A DNA stretch of 64,000 bases from Liolophura sinensis. Its lineage: Eukaryota; Mollusca; Polyplacophora; Chitonida; Chitonidae. Both the position numbers and the translations under genes were made by a program. Of the stretch, positions 61,401 to 64,000 are shown piece by piece (position 1 is the first letter of the stretch; every line of letters starts with the position of its first letter). The notes beneath the pieces were generated by a model. It ran no database searches. It worked only from the letters and a program-made list of their open reading frames with translations, and was not told where the DNA came from. The stretch is from the NCBI RefSeq assembly GCF_032854445.1, contig NC_088295.1:76164028-76228027 (forward strand), in the 5' to 3' direction.

Positions 61401-64000
61401 CAACTCATTATCATCTGCACACAGCAACTCCTCTTGCTCCAAACACATTTGCTACAAGAATATTAATTAACCATTAATGACAAGAACAATTAAGGATTTC
61501 TTAGCTTCTTTTCGATGTTTTCCTTCTCACAACACCCTTAACCTCTGCTAACTCACAGGCTATCCTAGAAATGAGTAAATGATTATGGCTAAACGTCTTC
61601 CAATAAATGATGTCTTACATTTGCCTTTAAGAGTGTTGACATGCTTGATAATCTCCTTGTTTTCTCTCACCTGCCGACTGGTAAATAATGATGTGCATTA
61701 AATATATGTACCTGTGTATATTTATTTATTTGATTGGCGTGTAATGCCGACTCAAAAGTTTGTCACTTTTATGGCGATGGTGAGGTTATTGGATAAAGGA
61801 AACTGGAGTAAACCACTGCTCATCACTACATATAAACCTTGAGATGTAAAACCCCTTCCAAAACACACTTGTGTACAAACAAAGAACATTTTAAGATTTA
61901 CAAACAGAATACTGTGTTAAGTATCTCAAGAATCTGACAAATTTCCATAATCTAGGAAATACCCCCAAAGTCCAAAGAAGATGACTCACAAGCCAAGCGT
62001 TGGTGAGGACATCTGTGACTGTTACTGTGACAGGATACCCTCCGATAGGTACAATGGCATAGTCACAAACCTGACGGCTGCCTCCAGACACAACTTTACC
62101 TGAAGTACAAAGACAGGAAATGTTGTAAGCTTCTATCTTTGTTAATTATACTGTCTTCTTCAACAAAACCATTTTATAACAAAAATTTATCCACATTAAG
62201 CTTAAAACTATAATAAACTGACTAAATACCATTGAGAACTGTACAAACAATCAGTGCAAATATTTTGACACATGCATACTCAAAGCATGAAAACAAATAA
62301 TTATGTGACTCAATACAAGGCCTGTCATCTCTGAGCCTTGACATAACATGTACCAGACTTTACTTCAGCATTACTTGATTTTACTGAGGAAATAAGAATT
62401 GTGAATTAACAGCAATATACACTTCAGTGGGATAAAAACACCAAAGCAATGTACAGATGGCTAGAGTAAATCAATTTCTGAGCACAGTTATGATTCTCCT
62501 ACCTCCATGTTCCTCTGTATATCCTGCTAACTCTGCCTGTTGATCATCCTCAAAACCCAAAAAGATAAATTTCTTCCCAGAAAATATTCCCCCATCTTGA
62601 GCTCCAGCACCAACTAAAATTCAAACAAAATGAAACTTTACATAACTTTAGAATATTTTTGGATAGCTAATGCTACATATACAACAAGACAAAGTAACAG
62701 AAATTAAGACCTATCCATGTCAGCCTTTTTTCCTTTTACTTTCATTAATAAAAGCCCATTCAGTGTCCATGGTTATGTGATGATCTTTCTTTCTTTTTCT
62801 GTCAGATGGCTCTATCAGGTGGGACAAATGAAATGATTGTTTCATCCAGTTGTGACAGTTATCTTTACGTTTTACTTCACCTTATGGTGGATACTACCAA
62901 AATTATACTAGAACTCAAATCTATGTCTAGTCCAACATACCCGGTTCCTGAGTGACATCACCACTGTTTTCTACAGGCTCAGCTACAGTTACTTCCCCTT
63001 CTGGCTGCACAGCTGAAACATTTACAATTCAACCATGAAAGATACAAATGTGTCAATTTTCAAGAGATATCTCAATGCAACATTTAATTTCTGATGACAA
63101 TATATATACTTGGTGTTGTGAGCACTTGCATTTTACACTACAGTATGATTGGTTTTTTTTATTTTTTTAATATTTTACTTAGTACTCAAGAGTATTTCAC
63201 TTGACAGATGACAGGCTGTCAAAAAGGTGAAGATTTTTTATCACAACACAATAGGAAGTGGATGTAGACAAGCGACTGATCTTCCTGTGCGTGAAATGTG
63301 TATGAAGATTGTCAAATCTCACTGATATCAGTCTGCTGCCTCATGTACTGGCTCATCAGCTCCGCCATCTCCCTATCCTCATCTTCTGTATGATTAGCTG
63401 TCTCCTTCACACTCGGAGTGTCAGGACCAGCACATTTTACACTAAACAAACAAACAATTCGCCTCATTAAACAACAAAACAGGTACTTTACGATCTACCA
63501 AGATTTATTGTACATTTTTCAGAAGCATGGCTTGCAAGCAAAAGCTGAATGCATGAAATCATTCCACTGTAGAAATCAAATTATGCATGAAGTACGCAAT
63601 TAAGTAAAAGGAAAACCACTGAGGTAAGGGATTATCGAATAGGTTAACAGACAGCTATACAGCTACCTCAAGGGAAATATAACCTTTCTTTCATTCTCAA
63701 TCTTTGGAGAATAGCAAAAATTTCACGAAATCACAAAAAATTAAAATGTGCTCCTATAGAGACTTTAGGAAGTGGATTTTCATTTCAAGTATAACTTATA
63801 TGAGTATTATTTTCTATTATTTTGTAGTATTATGTTGTAGTTTACTAAACTGTCACATGAGAAGATTATTTTCACAACTACTGAAGCGATGTGGTCCTTT
63901 CAGACACAAACAGCACTATTACAGCTTTCATACACTTATTTAGATGCCTATCAGATTAATCACGCTTCTCAAAATTCTTAAACAATCCTGGCCAAGCCAG
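44665..64000 (-). CDS. TOPBP1: TOPBP1, C-terminal 31 exons (5' end outside window)
   Basis: TOPBP1 is the nuclear BRCT-repeat scaffold that starts replication with Treslin, binds phosphoproteins at damaged DNA and activates ATR-ATRIP. Thirty-one exons between 63441 and 44665 are consistent in splice site and phase (3649 bases; about 1215 codons). They cover, by comparison with the human protein from memory, the linker before BRCT4, BRCT4, BRCT5, a long linker, BRCT6, the ATR-activating region, BRCT7, BRCT8 and a basic nuclear-localisation tail. BRCT0-3 must lie to the right of the window. Nothing recognisable is seen from 63442 to 64000. One intron uses a GC donor. Several intronic minisatellites and SINEs were found, but no exon is broken. 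The gene is tail to tail with the Ig receptor. Confidence 0.95.
44985..45175 (-). repeat. SINE family A, internal deletion
   Basis: It has a GTTTATTTGATTGGTGTTCG tail, lacks the middle, then CTTGAACTCACAGCAACCGC and the full head ending CATGGAGGCCCC. It lies in the last TOPBP1 intron. Confidence 0.85.
47178..48517 (-). CDS. TOPBP1: TOPBP1 BRCT7 exons
   Basis: Exons 48517-48424, 48105-47999 and 47300-47178, phases 0-1, 1-0, 0-0. They read [49 protein letters not shown] and [11 protein letters not shown], then [11 protein letters not shown]. The T-H-L-V-V-G and G-K-W-V motifs are canonical BRCT strand 3 and helix 3. In vertebrates BRCT7-8 bind FANCJ and phosphorylated ATR. Confidence 0.95.
47384..47652 (-). 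repeat. SINE family A, near full length
   Basis: It has a TTACTTATTTATTTAATTGG tail, a body with CAGCATTATGGCAGGAGGAA and a worn head (CACCCTAACCACCAGG). TOPBP1 intron between BRCT7 exons. Confidence 0.82.
48841..50985 (-). CDS. TOPBP1: TOPBP1 ATR-activating region exons
   Basis: Exons 50985-50944, 50499-50427, 49850-49682, 49379-49325 and 48971-48841, phases 1-1, 1-2, 2-0, 0-1, 1-0. [17 protein letters not shown] carries the invariant Trp of the ATR-activating domain (human W1145, from memory), and [20 protein letters not shown] follows. SPTQ and CSQ are potential phosphorylation sites. The remainder ([22 protein letters not shown]) is the acidic linker to BRCT7. Confidence 0.9.
49882..50342. 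repeat. Exon-derived duplication and 32-bp minisatellite
   Basis: 49882-50012 is a diverged copy of TOPBP1 exon 49850-49682 (region 49757-49852), including its acceptor. From 50050 to 50342 a 32-bp unit (GGTAAGCCTGACTACACTGG then GTGGGACTGTGG) repeats about nine times. The unit itself matches exon bases 49778-49809. All of this lies in the intron upstream of that exon. Confidence 0.9.
51613..51675. repeat. G-rich tract
   Basis: Several runs of four to six G (GGGGGCGG, GGGGGCGGG, GGAGGGGGC) in a TOPBP1 intron. G-quadruplex candidate on the plus strand. Confidence 0.6.
52565..54939 (-). CDS. TOPBP1: TOPBP1 linker exons after BRCT6
   Basis: Exons 54939-54691, 54403-54321, 54080-54048, 53375-53332 and 52654-52565, phases 0-0, 0-2, 2-2, 2-1, 1-1. 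They encode a Ser/Thr/Lys-rich region, then [17 protein letters not shown] (resembling the METRENFQKQLQEIM-type helix of vertebrates), a basic [14 protein letters not shown] and [20 protein letters not shown]. The 33-base exon at 54048-54080 ends in a GC donor (AG then GCAAGT). Confidence 0.82.
52776..53107. repeat. Minisatellite, about 56-bp unit, six copies
   Basis: The unit reads AGTCCACCATAATCATGACA then TCAGCTACAATGTA and a variable ACATAAATGTATGTGAT or TAACACTGTATGTGAT end. The first three units alternate end types, suggesting dimer duplication. TOPBP1 intron. Confidence 0.93.
55514..56681 (-). CDS. TOPBP1: TOPBP1 BRCT6 exons
   Basis: Exons 56681-56532, 55919-55836 and 55582-55514, all phase 0. 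They read [20 protein letters not shown], then [40 protein letters not shown] and [14 protein letters not shown]. This is the best-conserved stretch of the gene in the window and fixes the identity. BRCT6 lies before the ATR-activating region. Confidence 0.95.
55945..56010 (-). repeat. SINE family A tail fragment
   Basis: TATTTATTAATCTGATTGGT, GTTTAAAACCATACTGAAGA; the rest is absent. TOPBP1 intron within BRCT6. Confidence 0.6.
56993..57642. mobile_element. MITE with TTAA flanks, short copy interrupted by a SINE
   Basis: TTAA at 56993-56996 is followed by the inverted repeat AGGAGAAGAAA; the right end is TTTTCTTCTCCT then TTAA at 57639-57642. Internal blocks match the copy at 25411. About 300 bases present there are missing here, with the break at ACTAGT/GTATGG. 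A SINE family B copy is inserted at 57209-57571 with a 12-bp target duplication. Confidence 0.85.
57209..57571 (-). mobile_element. SINE family B, full length, with target duplication
   Basis: It is the best-preserved family B copy. On the minus strand it begins CCGGCCCGGATAGCACAG with A-box (TAGCACAGTTGGTAGAGC) and B-box-like GGATCAATCC sequences, so it derives from a tRNA. It ends at GTACGACGTTAAACCCCAAG. Perfect direct repeats ACCACCAGATAG flank it at 57197-57208 and 57572-57583. Confidence 0.92.
57748..60263 (-). CDS. TOPBP1: TOPBP1 linker exons between BRCT5 and BRCT6
   Basis: Exons 60263-59705 (559 bases), 59427-59299, 58304-58221 and 57894-57748, all phase 0 after the first junction. 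The large exon starts with the end of BRCT5 ([20 protein letters not shown]) and continues as a polar, Asn/Glu/Pro-rich disordered region. The next exon holds the conserved [20 protein letters not shown]. Then come [20 protein letters not shown] and [17 protein letters not shown]. The 3' end of the large exon lies inside a minisatellite. Confidence 0.88.
59592..59716. repeat. Minisatellite across a TOPBP1 splice donor
   Basis: About five units of 20-29 bases with core CCATGCTGTGGCCTACCTTG. The end of TOPBP1 exon 60263-59705 and its donor (minus strand AAG then GTAGGCC) lie in the rightmost unit, and other units repeat the same sequence within the intron. Confidence 0.88.
60575..61451 (-). CDS. 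TOPBP1: TOPBP1 BRCT5 exons
   Basis: Exons 61451-61339, 61057-60998 and 60715-60575 with phases 0-2, 2-2, 2-2. They read [34 protein letters not shown] and a well-conserved [19 protein letters not shown]. The conserved Trp of helix 3 follows at the start of the next exon ([10 protein letters not shown]). BRCT5 binds phosphorylated partners such as MDC1, 53BP1 and BLM in vertebrates. Confidence 0.92.
61298..61313. repeat. Poly-G tract
   Basis: An uninterrupted run of about 16 G in a TOPBP1 intron, close to the donor of exon 61451-61339. Confidence 0.85.
61719..61830 (-). repeat. SINE family A, tail part, diverged
   Basis: TATTTATTTATTTGATTGGC with GTGTAATGCCGACTC and a worn body. TOPBP1 intron between BRCT4 and BRCT5. 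Confidence 0.7.
61990..62613 (-). CDS. TOPBP1: TOPBP1 BRCT4 exons
   Basis: Exons 62613-62503 (phase 1-1) and 62099-61990 (phase 1-0). Landmarks are [20 protein letters not shown] (strand 1 and helix 1), [14 protein letters not shown] (strand 3) and the helix 3 Trp in VLTNAWL. Spacing and residues fit BRCT4, which with BRCT5 forms a tandem pair in vertebrate TOPBP1. Confidence 0.9.
62941..63441 (-). CDS. TOPBP1: TOPBP1 linker exons before BRCT4
   Basis: Exons 63441-63323 (phase 2 to 1) and 63012-62941 (phase 1 to 1). They encode an acidic linker ([20 protein letters not shown], then [20 protein letters not shown]) that is probably unstructured. The MAELMSQYM block resembles the helical stretch between BRCT3 and BRCT4 of animal orthologues. 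Confidence 0.8.
63442..64000. other. Right edge, presumed TOPBP1 intron
   Basis: No exon or repeat was recognised. The exons for BRCT0-3 are expected further right. Confidence 0.5.

Overview
This window is animal nuclear DNA. It is AT-rich, its genes are split by GT-AG introns, and it is dense in tRNA-derived SINEs, simple repeats and minisatellites. One recurrent SINE (tRNA-like head, AAATAAATAAA tail) is of a kind I associate, from memory, with molluscs and other lophotrochozoans such as brachiopods. I would place the sequence there without naming a species. No bacterial, viral or CRISPR features were seen.

Four protein-coding genes were read exon by exon, using splice sites and intron phase. 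(1) 6-2555, + strand: a nodulin-like major facilitator (MFS) transporter with three exons, an apparent one-base frameshift in the last exon and a poly(A) signal at 2912. (2) 21852-5106, - strand: a single-pass type I membrane protein with signal peptide, C-type lectin-like (CTLD) modules, a WSC domain, a Ser/Thr-rich stalk, a transmembrane segment and a short tail. Ten exons splice in frame to 490 codons, but two half-CTLD exons lack visible partners. (3) 28207-40796, + strand: an immunoglobulin-superfamily receptor with signal peptide, four Ig domains, a fifth cysteine-free Ig-like module, a TM segment and a highly charged tail. Twelve exons give 788 codons. (4) 63441-44665, - strand: the C-terminal 1215 codons of TOPBP1 (DNA damage checkpoint scaffold, ATR activator) in 31 exons. 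The N-terminal exons lie beyond the right edge.

Layout: the MFS gene and the lectin receptor converge (about 2.2 kb apart). The lectin and Ig receptors are head to head across about 6.3 kb of repeat-rich DNA. The Ig receptor and TOPBP1 are tail to tail across about 3.9 kb. The two receptors look like cell-surface recognition or adhesion molecules. TOPBP1 is an unrelated housekeeping neighbour.

The main points of interest are the CTLD-WSC-CTLD receptor with symmetric phase-1 exons; the cysteine-free Ig module; an exon-derived pseudo-exon and 32-bp minisatellite inside a TOPBP1 intron; a minisatellite lying across a TOPBP1 splice donor; a TTAA-flanked MITE with a nested SINE and exact target duplication; a nearly identical 122-bp inverted repeat 5 kb apart; and a roughly 220-bp-arm foldback between the two receptor genes.
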